NCBI GenBank assembly: GCA_900547395.1
Contig: URGP01000008.1
Coordinates: forward strand, 1 to 64,000
From: an uncultured Opitutales bacterium
GTDB lineage: Bacteria > Verrucomicrobiota > Verrucomicrobiia > Opitutales > Intestinicryptomonadaceae
Length of the DNA stretch: 64,000 nucleotides
Direction: 5' to 3'
Shown here: positions 35,291 to 44,145 of the stretch, piece after piece
Layout of the letters: each line of letters begins with the position of its first letter
Position numbering within the stretch: position 1 is the stretch's first letter
The notes under the pieces: model-generated
Told to the model about the DNA's origin: nothing
The model's input: the letters and a program-made list of their open reading frames with translations, nothing else
Databases searched by the model: none
Program-made: the position numbers and the translations under genes

Positions 35291-36550
35291 TTAGCTTCTG
35301 GTTTGCCCCTTGCCGAAAATTTTGTATTTGTGGCTGCAAAGTTCGTTCAAGCCCATGGGGCCTCTTGCGTGAAGCTTGTCGGTTGAAATGCCGATTTCAG
35401 CACCCAAACCGAATTCAAAGCCGTCGGTAAAGCGCGTTGAGGCGTTCCAATAAACGCAGGCGGAATCCACGCCGTTTAGGAATTTTTCGGCATTTTTTTC
35501 ATTTTCCGTTATTATGGCTTCAGAATGACCCGAACTATGCTCGTTTATGAATTTTATCGCATCGTCAACATCTTTTACGAATGTTGCTGAAATCACAAGC
35601 GCGCAATATTCCGTGTAAAAGTCTTCTTCGGAAGCATCGACAGACGGAATGGAATGCTTGTTTAGAAATTCCTTAACTTCTTTTGTCGCACGGATTTCCA
35701 CATTGTTTTTTGCAAGCGCGCGGGCGACTTCCAAAAACGCGCTTTCAGCTCCGCGCATAGCGAGCAGGTTTTCGGCGGCGTTGCAAGTGCCCGGACGCTG
35801 GCATTTTGCGTTTACGGAAATTTCAACCGCTTTTTTTACGTCGGCATCCTTGTCGATAAATATGTTGCAGACACCCTTGTAGTGCTTTATGACGGGGATT
35901 GTTGAGTTTTCAACGACAAAGCGTATGAGCTTTTCTCCGCCCCTTGGTATAATGCAGTTTACATAGGAATCCAGCTTCAAAAGGGTGTTCATCGCCGCGC
36001 GGTCGGGTGTTGGGATTATCTGCACGCAGTCGCCGTCAAGACCCGTTTCCGAAAGAGCTTGAGAGATTAGCTTTGACAGGCAAATGTTCGAGTTGAACGC
36101 TTCCTTGCCGCCGCGCAAAATCGAGGCGTTGCCGCTTTTTAGGCAGAGAGCCGCGCAGTCAATCGTAACATTGGGCCTGCTTTCAAATATGATTGCTATG
36201 ACGCCTATCGGGGTTTGAATTTTTTGGATTTTCAATCCGTTCGGACGCGTTTTTTCCTCCAAAATTCTGCCGACGGGGTCGGGCAGGGCGGCTACTTGGC
36301 GGACGCCTTCAGCCATTGCAAGAATGCGCTTTCGGTTTAGGGTGAGCCTGTCTTTGAAAGCATCGGAAATATCTTTTGCGCTCTCCAAGTCCTTCAAGTT
36401 TTCCGAAACGATTTGCGCTTCGTTTTCTTCAATTAAGTCGGCGAGCCTCAAAAGAGCCGCATTTTTTGCATCTGAACTTGCGACTGCAAGCTTTAAGGCG
36501 GCTTTTCTGGAGCGTTTTGCGATGTCTAAAACTGTTTCTTCAAGCGTCAT
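35291..36550 (-). CDS. proA: Gamma-glutamyl phosphate reductase
   Basis: The 419-residue aldehyde-dehydrogenase-fold enzyme reduces gamma-glutamyl phosphate to the semialdehyde in proline synthesis. Typical segments are IGVIAIIFESRPNVTIDCA, GNASILRGGKEAFNSN, IPRGGEKLIRF, and the catalytic Cys256 region KCQRPGTCNAAENLL. HARGPMGLNEL closes the family signature. Its start overlaps the end of the PfkB kinase gene by 4 bp (36547-36550), so the two are coupled. proB is absent from the window. Confidence 0.95.
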   Translation of the reverse strand: MTLEETVLDIAKRSRKAALKLAVASSDAKNAALLRLADLIEENEAQIVSENLKDLESAKDISDAFKDRLTLNRKRILAMAEGVRQVAALPDPVGRILEEKTRPNGLKIQKIQTPIGVIAIIFESRPNVTIDCAALCLKSGNASILRGGKEAFNSNICLSKLISQALSETGLDGDCVQIIPTPDRAAMNTLLKLDSYVNCIIPRGGEKLIRFVVENSTIPVIKHYKGVCNIFIDKDADVKKAVEISVNAKCQRPGTCNAAENLLAMRGAESAFLEVARALAKNNVEIRATKEVKEFLNKHSIPSVDASEEDFYTEYCALVISATFVKDVDDAIKFINEHSSGHSEAIITENEKNAEKFLNGVDSACVYWNASTRFTDGFEFGLGAEIGISTDKLHARGPMGLNELCSHKYKIFGKGQTRS

Positions 36551-37458
36551 ATTCTGCTGATTTCCCTTATGAAATTTTCGCGTTTTTTAATTTCTTCAAT
36601 TCCCTCTTCCTCCAATTTGAGGCAGGAGAACGATTCGACCGTTATTGAAGCCGTCGCCGTTGCCGCAAGCATTGCGCGCTTTATGGTTTCAAAGTCGGTT
36701 TTGTCTTCTTTTGCGATATGCCCGATTAGCGCGCCCGCGAAAGAATCTCCCGCCCCCGTAGGGTCAACAAGCTTGCGCACGGGGTATGAGGCAATCGTGA
36801 AAAATCCGCTTTCGTGAAAAAGCATCGCTCCGTGTTCGCCTTTTTTTATAATTACGCTTTTTGCGCCCATTTCGCGAAGAATGTCGCCGCAGACGATAGT
36901 ATTGTTTTCGCCCGCAAGCTCTTGGGCTTCCGAATCGTTTAAAATGAGCAAATCGACGCGTTTTATGAGGTCTTTCAATTCTTTTTGCGCGATTTCAATC
37001 CATAAATTCATGGTGTCGAGAACAACGAACTTGGGATTTTTAATTGCGTCTAAAACTTTTGACTGGCTTTCTGGGCCCGAATTCGCCAAAAGCACATAGG
37101 GCGAATTGCACAGGCTTTGCGGGATTTTGGGCTCGTAATTTTCCATGATGCCAAGGCGCGTTTCAAGAGTGTCGCGCTTATTGAAATTATGGTGGTATTT
37201 TCCCCTCCAAAAGAAAGTCTGTTTGCCGTCTTTTATTTCAAGCCCTTCCAAGCCGACTCCTCTTGCCGAGAGCCTTCTTATGTCGTCTTCCTTGAAGTCA
37301 GAGCCGACGATAGCCACTATGTTTGCGGGCGCAAAGAAAGAAACCGCAAGCGCCGCATATGATGCGGAGCCGCCAAGTATGTATTCTGCCTTGTCAAAGG
37401 GCGTTTCTATGGAGTCGTAAGCAACCGAACCGTAAACTAAAACGGAATTATTTTTCAT
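36547..37458 (-). CDS. PfkB-family carbohydrate kinase
   Basis: The 303-residue ribokinase-fold protein phosphorylates a sugar or nucleoside with ATP. The N-terminal glycine signature is YILGGSASYAALAVSFF and the C-terminal anion-hole motif is VDPTGAGDSFAGALIG with catalytic base Asp238. Substrate cannot be told; candidates include fructose, tagatose, KDG or adenosine-type nucleosides. It lies 42 bp downstream of the GH92 gene and is translationally coupled to proA, so a role in using released sugars is an inference. Confidence 0.88.
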   Translation of the reverse strand: MKNNSVLVYGSVAYDSIETPFDKAEYILGGSASYAALAVSFFAPANIVAIVGSDFKEDDIRRLSARGVGLEGLEIKDGKQTFFWRGKYHHNFNKRDTLETRLGIMENYEPKIPQSLCNSPYVLLANSGPESQSKVLDAIKNPKFVVLDTMNLWIEIAQKELKDLIKRVDLLILNDSEAQELAGENNTIVCGDILREMGAKSVIIKKGEHGAMLFHESGFFTIASYPVRKLVDPTGAGDSFAGALIGHIAKEDKTDFETIKRAMLAATATASITVESFSCLKLEEEGIEEIKKRENFIREISRI

Positions 37459-37500
37459 TTTTTTTAAGCTAAATCAAATGCGTTTTTTTTCAATACAATT

Positions 37501-39678
37501 TTATTCCTTTTGCAGATCGGGCTTGTCGGACATTTCAAAAACGAGCGTAGAGCCGTTTAAGATGTCGGAATGCGAGATTTTTGCGTTCTTTATTTCAACT
37601 CCGTTTAAAGTCGCTTTTTTTACGTACTTGTTTTTCGGGGAGAGGTTTTTTGCGTACATTTTAAATGTTTTTCCGTTGGGAAGATTTATTTGCGCTTCGG
37701 GTATTTGCGGCGCGCCCAAAACGTATTCCGCCGACGCGGGATTGAACGGATAAAAGCCCATTGCGCTAAAAATATGCCACGCGCTCATCTGCCCGCAGTC
37801 GTCGTTGCCGCAAAGCCCGTCGGGCTTGTTTATATAAAACTTGTCGAATACCTCGCGGACAAGCTCCTGCGTGCGGTGCGGCTTTCCAAGCAGGCTGAAA
37901 GAGTATATCACATGGTGGCTCGGCTCGTTGCCGTGCGCGTACTGACCGATTCTTCCCGTGGCGTCGTCCGAATGCCCCGCGTCTTCTTTGTGTTCGTCTG
38001 CCGAAAAGAGTTTTTCAAGAGCCATGGCGGTTTTTTCATTGTCGCCGAAAAGCTCTATCAGCCCGTCGAAATCCTGGTTGACGTGCCAAGAGTATTGCAG
38101 GGCGTTGCCCTCTATATAGTCTCTTCCGCAACCGCCCCCGTTGGGAAATTTAAACTCGTCGAAAGGCTCCCGCCAGTTGCCGTTTGAATCCTTGCCGCGC
38201 ATAAAGCCGGTAGATTTATCAAAGAGATTTTTGTAAAACTTCGAGCGTTTCAAAAAGCGTTCCGACTCGTTTTTATTGCCCGCCGCTTTCGCCAGGAGAT
38301 AAACGCAATAGTCGTCATAGGCGCATTCCAAGGTTCTCGCAACCGACGCTCCGCGCTTTTGGTCAAACGGAAAGTAGCCGAGTTTTTCATAGTCGTCGCC
38401 GAAATCGGAAGTTTTTATTGCCGCTTTCAAAGCCTTTGGCAGGTCTATTTTTATGCCTTTTTCGTTCGCTTCCGCAAGGACTGCGATGGAGTGGTTTGCA
38501 ATCATGCAGTAATTTTCCTGCCCCCAGAGCGTCCATTTGGGGAGTTTTCCAAACGCATCGAAGTGGAGAAGCATTGACTGTGCGAAATCCTCCACTTTTT
38601 CGGGGGTCAAAATGGTGTATAGCGGATGCGACGCCCTGAAAGTGTCCCAAAGTGAAAAGGTCGAATAGTACGCTCCGTTCGGGGCTTTTGCGACTTTGCC
38701 GTCCGCGCCCCTGTACATTCCGTCAACATCGGCGATGTTGTTTGGCTGGATAAAATTGCGGTAGAGGCTCGTGTAGAAATTTTCGAGCTGCGCCTTGTCT
38801 CCTTTTGCGTCTATTTTGGACAGCAGTTTTTCCCATTTATCGCGCGAATTTTTTTGGATTTGGTCGAAGGACAGGTTTTGGGCTTCCGCCTGCAAATTTT
38901 TCTTTGCGCCGTCTATTCCCGTGGTTGAAATTGCGATTTTTACGATTAGCTCCCCGCTTTCGGGCAAGTTGAATTCAAGTGCATAGCGTTCCGATTTTTC
39001 GTCATCGCGGATTTTTGGCAGAAGCTTTTTTTCTTTTATTTCGGAGCTGAAAGAGGCGGCGAAGTAAACTTCTCTCGAAACCCACATCTTGGTTTTTCTC
39101 TCGCCGGTAATGAGTTTTGGCGATTCAAAATTCACCTTGCCCGAAACTGTGTTATAGGTAAAGGTTTTTTCGCCCGAAATCAGTCCGTACTGGTTGTCAA
39201 AAAGAAGCATTGCCTTTTGCGGATCGTCAAAAATAATTCTGTAAACGGCGACTCTTTCCGTTGCGGTGATTTCAACAAACGCCTTTGCGTCGTTTAGATA
39301 GACGCTGTAATACCCGGGGCTTGCCTTTTCGTTTTTCTTGTCGAAAGAGCTGCGGAAGTTTTCGGTTTTTGCGCATTTTAGAAGCGGCATTATGGCGGCG
39401 TCTCCCAAGTCGGCGACGCCCGTGCCGTTTAGGTGCGTTTGTGAAAACCTGTAAATTTTGTTGTCGTCATAGTTGTAGCCGGAGCAGTATTTCCATGAGC
39501 TGTTGCCCGTGTCGGGAGACGCCTGCACAAGCCCGAACGGCACGCAGGCTCCCGGAAGCGCGTGCCCCGTGTAGGCTGTGCCGATAAACGGATTTACGAA
39601 GTCTGTTTTTTCGCCTGCCGAAAGCGCTGACGCCGAAAGGGCGGCAATCCAATAAATTGCGGTTTTTAATATTTTCAT
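37501..39678 (-). CDS. GH92 family alpha-mannosidase
   Basis: The 725-residue secreted protein (signal MKILKTAIYWIAALSASALSA) has the N-terminal beta-sandwich and C-terminal (alpha/alpha)6 barrel of GH92. Landmarks are VNPFIGTAYTGHALPGA and the SQTHLNGTGVADLGD segment. Also present are Glu585 in GNEPSHH (expected general acid) and Asp626-Asp627 in GNDDCGQMSAWH (expected base region). GH92 enzymes are calcium-dependent exo-alpha-mannosidases acting on N-glycans or fungal mannan; linkage preference is not readable. A Glu rather than Gln at the acid position argues against the mannose-1-phosphate type. It starts a minus-strand run into the PfkB kinase gene and lies divergent from nagA across about 110 bp. 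Confidence 0.95.
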   Translation of the reverse strand: MKILKTAIYWIAALSASALSAGEKTDFVNPFIGTAYTGHALPGACVPFGLVQASPDTGNSSWKYCSGYNYDDNKIYRFSQTHLNGTGVADLGDAAIMPLLKCAKTENFRSSFDKKNEKASPGYYSVYLNDAKAFVEITATERVAVYRIIFDDPQKAMLLFDNQYGLISGEKTFTYNTVSGKVNFESPKLITGERKTKMWVSREVYFAASFSSEIKEKKLLPKIRDDEKSERYALEFNLPESGELIVKIAISTTGIDGAKKNLQAEAQNLSFDQIQKNSRDKWEKLLSKIDAKGDKAQLENFYTSLYRNFIQPNNIADVDGMYRGADGKVAKAPNGAYYSTFSLWDTFRASHPLYTILTPEKVEDFAQSMLLHFDAFGKLPKWTLWGQENYCMIANHSIAVLAEANEKGIKIDLPKALKAAIKTSDFGDDYEKLGYFPFDQKRGASVARTLECAYDDYCVYLLAKAAGNKNESERFLKRSKFYKNLFDKSTGFMRGKDSNGNWREPFDEFKFPNGGGCGRDYIEGNALQYSWHVNQDFDGLIELFGDNEKTAMALEKLFSADEHKEDAGHSDDATGRIGQYAHGNEPSHHVIYSFSLLGKPHRTQELVREVFDKFYINKPDGLCGNDDCGQMSAWHIFSAMGFYPFNPASAEYVLGAPQIPEAQINLPNGKTFKMYAKNLSPKNKYVKKATLNGVEIKNAKISHSDILNGSTLVFEMSDKPDLQKE

Positions 39679-39788
39679 TTTTTTTATTTAAGTATGGACT
39701 TTTTTATATGAAAGATAAACTTTTAGAATATGAGCGCAAATAAAAAATTGCAAAAATCGCGGCATGGAATTTTACTTTTTTACGGATT

Positions 39789-40940
39789 ATGAATGATTTA
39801 ATCATAAAAAACGCCGTTTTGAAAAACGAATTTGACGAATTTTGCCCTTCGGATATTTCCGTAAACGGCGGAAAAATTGCCCGCATTTCAAGAAAAATCG
39901 ACGAAAATGCAGAGTCGGTTTTCGACGCGGATGGCGCGTTTTTGAGTGCGGGATTCATCGACTGCCATTTCCACGGCGCGGGGGGCTTCGATTTTTGCGA
40001 CGGCGATTTTGATGCGCTTTGCGAGATTGCAAAATTGAAATTAAAAGAGGGCGTAACGGGAATTTTGCCCGCAACGCTTTCCCTGCCTTTTGAAACGCTG
40101 AAAAAATCCTTTGAATGCGCAAAAAAATACGAAGAGGCGAATTTTTCGTCGATGCCGAGGCTCTTGGGGATACATTTGGAAGGTCCGTTTGTAAATCCGG
40201 AAATGGCGGGCGCGCAAAATCCCGAATTTTTAAAGCCTTGCGACATTGGCTTTGTAAAAAATTTAAACGATGTTTTTAAGATAAAGAAAATTTCCTATGC
40301 GCCAGAGCTTGATTTGGACTGCAATTTCTTGAAGGAAATTTCTAATATGGGGATATTCCCAAGCTCCGCCCATTCTTCCGCGGGATTTGGCGTGTTTTCA
40401 AACGCGCGGAAATTCGGCTTAAAAGGCATTACGCATTTTGCGAACCGCCAAAGCCAAATAACTTCGCGCGACATAGGCTCTACGGGGGCGGGGCTGTTGT
40501 TCGACGACATATGGATTGAAATAATCGCCGACAAAAAACATCTTTCGGAAGACATGCTAAAACTTGTGTTTGCGAAAAAGAATTTTGAAAAAATTATTTT
40601 GATTACCGACTCCATGAGGGCATCGTGGCTCAAAGACGGCGTTTCTACTTTAGGCGGATTAAAGGTAGCGGTAAAAAACGGTGAAGCGAGGCTTTGCGAT
40701 GGCGGAGCTTTGGCAGGAAGCGTTTTAAAGATGAACGACGCCGTTAAAAATTTTGCGAAAATAACAGGCGGGCATGTTTTAAAGATTGCCGAATGCGCCT
40801 CTAAAAACGTCGCAGAAAGCCTTAATTTAAGCGGAGTGGGGCGGATTAAGGAAAACTTTTTGGCGGACTTTGCGCTTTTGGACGAAAACGCACGCATTTT
40901 GGCTGTTTTTGCGGGCGGCAAACTCTGCTTTAAGGCTTGA
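39789..40940 (+). CDS. nagA: N-acetylglucosamine-6-phosphate deacetylase
   Basis: The 383-residue amidohydrolase removes the acetyl group of GlcNAc-6-phosphate, feeding amino sugars to glycolysis or to cell-wall synthesis. Metal and substrate residues are His60-X-His62 (IDCHFHGAGGFD), Glu131 (GIHLEGPFVN), His195 (SAHSSAG), His216 with Asn219 (GITHFANRQS) and catalytic Asp274 (LITDSMRASW). The usual TH-L-F-N-AM motif is changed to TH-F-A-N-RQ, keeping the Asn, so it is a divergent family member. It is divergent from the GH92 gene and ends 2 bp from the convergent YfcH-like gene. nagB is not present. Confidence 0.9.
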   Translation: MNDLIIKNAVLKNEFDEFCPSDISVNGGKIARISRKIDENAESVFDADGAFLSAGFIDCHFHGAGGFDFCDGDFDALCEIAKLKLKEGVTGILPATLSLPFETLKKSFECAKKYEEANFSSMPRLLGIHLEGPFVNPEMAGAQNPEFLKPCDIGFVKNLNDVFKIKKISYAPELDLDCNFLKEISNMGIFPSSAHSSAGFGVFSNARKFGLKGITHFANRQSQITSRDIGSTGAGLLFDDIWIEIIADKKHLSEDMLKLVFAKKNFEKIILITDSMRASWLKDGVSTLGGLKVAVKNGEARLCDGGALAGSVLKMNDAVKNFAKITGGHVLKIAECASKNVAESLNLSGVGRIKENFLADFALLDENARILAVFAGGKLCFKA

Positions 40941-40942
40941 AT

Positions 40943-41812
40943 TCAGAGTGCGTCTTCTATTTTTGGCTGATGGAATTTGAAATTTGCGTCCAAAAGTTTT
41001 TTGGGGAAAATCTTTTGATTTGATAAAATCAGCTCGTTTGCCATTTCTCCGAAAAAAAGGCGGATAATCCATTTGGGAACGGAAAACATCAGGGGTCTAT
41101 CCAAAGATTTTGCAAGAGTTTCGGAAAATTCCGCATTTTTTGCATATATAGGGGATACTGCGTTAACCGCGCCGAAAATGAATTCGTTTTTTATCAAAAA
41201 TTCGTATGTCCTCAATAAGTCGAGAATTGAAATCCACGGCATATAGTTGTTTCCGTCCGAAATTTTTGCGCCCAAAAAACATTTAAAAAATGGAGTTAAT
41301 GTTTTGACCATTCCTCCGTTTTTGCCTATGACAACACCTTGCCGAAGCGTGATTATGCGCGTGTTCGAGGCAATTTTTGCGGCTTGTTCGTTTTGGGCGC
41401 ACACAAAAGCGAGAAATCCGTTGCCGTTCGGGGAATTTTCATCGCATTCAAAATTTGGATTTGCTCCGTAATAGCCTGTTGCCGATGCAGTTATGAACAC
41501 CTTTGGAGGGCGGTTCAAAGACTGTATTTCTTTTGCGATAAATTCCGTCGAAGAGACTCTGCTTGACAAAATCGCATTTTTTTTACTGCTTGTCCACCGT
41601 CCGTAAATATTTTCACCTGAAAGATTTATGACTACAGTTGTGTTTTCGAGGATTTTTTTGCTTAAAATTCCGCTTTTTGCATTCCAATAAAGCGGATTTT
41701 CGGGATTTTTACGGTCAGCCAACAGGACATCATGCCCCGAGTTTTTTAAAAAACGCGCAAGTTCTTTTCCGATAAATCCGCTGCCTCCGAAAATTGCTAT
41801 TTTTTCTTCCAC
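40943..41812 (-). CDS. TIGR01777/YfcH-family NAD-dependent epimerase-like protein
   Basis: The 289-residue short-chain-dehydrogenase-fold protein has the nucleotide motif IAIFGGSGFIGKELARFL and the family marks VVINLSGENIYGRW and ITASATGYYG. The C-terminal part ends with the VPKWIIRLFFGEMA and KLLDANFKF stretch typical of the YfcH group. It lacks the sugar-epimerase Tyr-X-X-X-Lys in clear form; biochemical function of this family is unknown. It is the last gene of the minus run from prs through argS and the cobalamin adenosyltransferase. Confidence 0.88.
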   Translation of the reverse strand: MEEKIAIFGGSGFIGKELARFLKNSGHDVLLADRKNPENPLYWNAKSGILSKKILENTTVVINLSGENIYGRWTSSKKNAILSSRVSSTEFIAKEIQSLNRPPKVFITASATGYYGANPNFECDENSPNGNGFLAFVCAQNEQAAKIASNTRIITLRQGVVIGKNGGMVKTLTPFFKCFLGAKISDGNNYMPWISILDLLRTYEFLIKNEFIFGAVNAVSPIYAKNAEFSETLAKSLDRPLMFSVPKWIIRLFFGEMANELILSNQKIFPKKLLDANFKFHQPKIEDAL

Positions 41813-41839
41813 ACTAAATCTATCGGGATTTTAGGCGGT

Positions 41840-42376
41840 TTAAGAAATTTTATTTTTCGCCGCGAGAACTCCCCAAAGATAAAGCAAGTCGGAAAGCCTG
41901 TTCATGTAAGCCAAAATAAATTTTCGCGGAAGCGGCTCTTCGGAATTCAATTTGACGATTTCCCTTTCTGCCCTTCGGCATATTGTCCGCGCCATATTAA
42001 GTTCCGCGTCCAAGACATTTTCGCCCGCGAGCGTCCATCCCTTGAAAACTTCGCCTTCGCTTTCAATTTGCGAAGCCTTGCTTTCAACGGCTTTCAAGTC
42101 TGTTTCAGAAAGCAGTTTTATACTCTTTTCGGAAAGCTTGCCGTATTTTTTGTTCGAGGTTGCAAGCTCGGTCATAAGCATAATCAGCGCGTTTTGGATT
42201 TCCGATATTTCAGACTTGAAATCTGCCGATTTTGAATTCGCCTTAACCACCCCCAAAGCGGAGCAAAGCTCGTCAACAGCCCCGTATGCCGAGACTCTTT
42301 GCGACGACTTCAAAACCCTCTCCCCGAACATCAGAGAGCATGTGCCTTCGTCTCCCGTTTTGGTTGAAATGGTCAT
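41840..42376 (-). CDS. Cob(I)alamin adenosyltransferase, PduO type
   Basis: The 178-residue all-alpha protein fits PduO/MMAB-type ATP:cob(I)alamin adenosyltransferases. It has the N-terminal ATP loop STKTGDEGTCSLMFGERV, the AYGAVDELCSALGVV helix, the CRRAERE arginine motif and the C-terminal MNRLSDLLYLWGVL. It would make adenosylcobalamin from reduced corrinoid. The cell must therefore use AdoCbl somewhere, although its ribonucleotide reductase here is the B12-independent NrdD. It begins 2 bp after argS and continues into the YfcH-like gene. No cob genes are seen. Confidence 0.9.
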   Translation of the reverse strand: MTISTKTGDEGTCSLMFGERVLKSSQRVSAYGAVDELCSALGVVKANSKSADFKSEISEIQNALIMLMTELATSNKKYGKLSEKSIKLLSETDLKAVESKASQIESEGEVFKGWTLAGENVLDAELNMARTICRRAEREIVKLNSEEPLPRKFILAYMNRLSDLLYLWGVLAAKNKIS

Positions 42377-42378
42377 TT

Positions 42379-44142
42379 TTACATCTTTTGCAGAGGCTCT
42401 ATCGCAAGAAGTCTAAGCCCCGTTTCAAGGATTTCCATAGTTCTTGCGCAGAGCATCAGGCGTTTTGCCATGACTGCCTTGTCTTCCACTATCACTTTGT
42501 TTGCGTTGTAGAAAGTTGAGAAAACTCCCGCAAGCTCGTATAAATAAGTGCAGAGCAGGTGGGGGCGCAATTCGGCGAGAGTTAAGTCAAACACGCCAGG
42601 AAGCGCGATAAGCTTTCGCGCAAGCTCGATTTCCTGCGGAGTTTCAAGATTTGCCGCATCGTTTTCAAAATCGGAATTTTCTTGAACTCCTATTTTGCGG
42701 AAAATCGAGTGTATTCTTGCGACGGCATAAAGCAGGTAGGGCGCGGTGTTGCCTTCAAAGGCGAGCATTTTATCCCACGAGAACACATAGTCGCCCGAAC
42801 GGTTTTGCGACAAGTCCGCATAGCGCAATGCTCCGACGCCGACGGTTTCGGCTATTTTTTTGATTTCGTCTTTTGGCATGTCGGGAGTTTTCGCCAATAC
42901 GATTTTTTCAGCCCTTGCGACTGCTTCGTCCAAAAGAGACTTCAATTTTACAGGCTCGCCGCTTTTTGTTTTGATTGCCTTGCCGTCCTCTCCCAAAATT
43001 GTTCCAAACCACACATGGCGCAATTCGGGCTTGCGGTATCCTTTTGCGTCGAACCACTTTCCTACCGTCAAAAACAGCTGCTGGAAATGGTCTTGCTGGC
43101 GTCCGTCGGTGACGTAAACAATTTCTTCCGCACCGAAGTGTTCGACCCTGTACAAAACCGTTGCCAAATCCGTTGAAGCGTAATTTGAAGCCCCGTCTTT
43201 TTTGCGTATGATAAACGGCTGTTTCGCAAACCTTTCGTGGTCTTTCAAAAATACGACAAGAGCACCTTGGTCTTCACATGCGAGACCGATTTCGGTAAGT
43301 TCATCGTAAATTCTGCCGACTTTGTCGCGGTAAAAGCTTTCGCCCAAAGTCGTGTCTATTGTAAGCGACATTCTTTCATACATTTTGTCGAAAGAAATTT
43401 TGCTTATTTTTACGATGTCGTTCCAAAGTTTGGTGTTTTCGGCATCTCCGTTTTGGAGTTTTACAAGCTCGTCGCGGGCGGCGTCGGCGCAGGACGGATC
43501 TTCCTTTGCCTTTGCGGAGCCCGCCTTGTACATTCTTTCCAAGTCTTCAAGCGCGTTTTCGTTTTCTGGGTCAAGCTTGTAGTTTTCGGATTTTATGCCG
43601 TAAATCAATATTCCGAAGTTCGTTCCCCAGTCTCCGATATGGTTGTCGCAAATCATGTCGGCTCCGCAAAAACGCAGAAGCCTTTGGATTGTTTCGCCTA
43701 TTACCATCGGACGCAAATGCCCGACGTGCATTTGTTTTGCGGTATTTGGCGACGGGAAGTCTATCACGACTTTTTTGCCGTTATAAAAGCTTTTTGCGGC
43801 GTCTTTTAAAGCCGCTTCGCCCTTGTATCTGCCAAGCCATTTTAAGAGAAATTCGGCAGAGAGCTTGAAGTTTACAAAACCGGGACCCGCGATTGAAATT
43901 TCAACGAGGCTTTCGTCAAAGCGGCCGCTTTTTTTCAGCTCTTCGACAAAGTTTGAGGCGACTTCGCGCGGATTTTTCTTTGCTTTTTTAGCGAATGGAA
44001 GTGCGCCGTTTATCTGGAAATCGGCAAAGCGCGGATCTGCGGCGCGTACGGAAGCGTCAAACTCGCCTCCAAAGCATTCTTTTGCGACCGAGCTTGCGAT
44101 TTTTTCTATCGACTTGGCAGGGTGAAACCAAATGTTTGACAT
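42379..44142 (-). CDS. argS: Arginyl-tRNA synthetase
   Basis: The 587-residue class I synthetase charges tRNA-Arg. An N-terminal additional domain (about 1-110) precedes the signature PSPNTAKQMHVGHLR, with HVGH in the HIGH position. The KMSKS region is degenerate as in many ArgS (KTKSGEPVKLKSLLDEA). The C-terminal anticodon-binding helices end with the LRLLAIEPLQKM peptide. Length and order are normal. It lies 3 bp after prs and 2 bp before the adenosyltransferase in one operon. Confidence 0.96.
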   Translation of the reverse strand: MSNIWFHPAKSIEKIASSVAKECFGGEFDASVRAADPRFADFQINGALPFAKKAKKNPREVASNFVEELKKSGRFDESLVEISIAGPGFVNFKLSAEFLLKWLGRYKGEAALKDAAKSFYNGKKVVIDFPSPNTAKQMHVGHLRPMVIGETIQRLLRFCGADMICDNHIGDWGTNFGILIYGIKSENYKLDPENENALEDLERMYKAGSAKAKEDPSCADAARDELVKLQNGDAENTKLWNDIVKISKISFDKMYERMSLTIDTTLGESFYRDKVGRIYDELTEIGLACEDQGALVVFLKDHERFAKQPFIIRKKDGASNYASTDLATVLYRVEHFGAEEIVYVTDGRQQDHFQQLFLTVGKWFDAKGYRKPELRHVWFGTILGEDGKAIKTKSGEPVKLKSLLDEAVARAEKIVLAKTPDMPKDEIKKIAETVGVGALRYADLSQNRSGDYVFSWDKMLAFEGNTAPYLLYAVARIHSIFRKIGVQENSDFENDAANLETPQEIELARKLIALPGVFDLTLAELRPHLLCTYLYELAGVFSTFYNANKVIVEDKAVMAKRLMLCARTMEILETGLRLLAIEPLQKM

Positions 44143-44145
44143 GTT

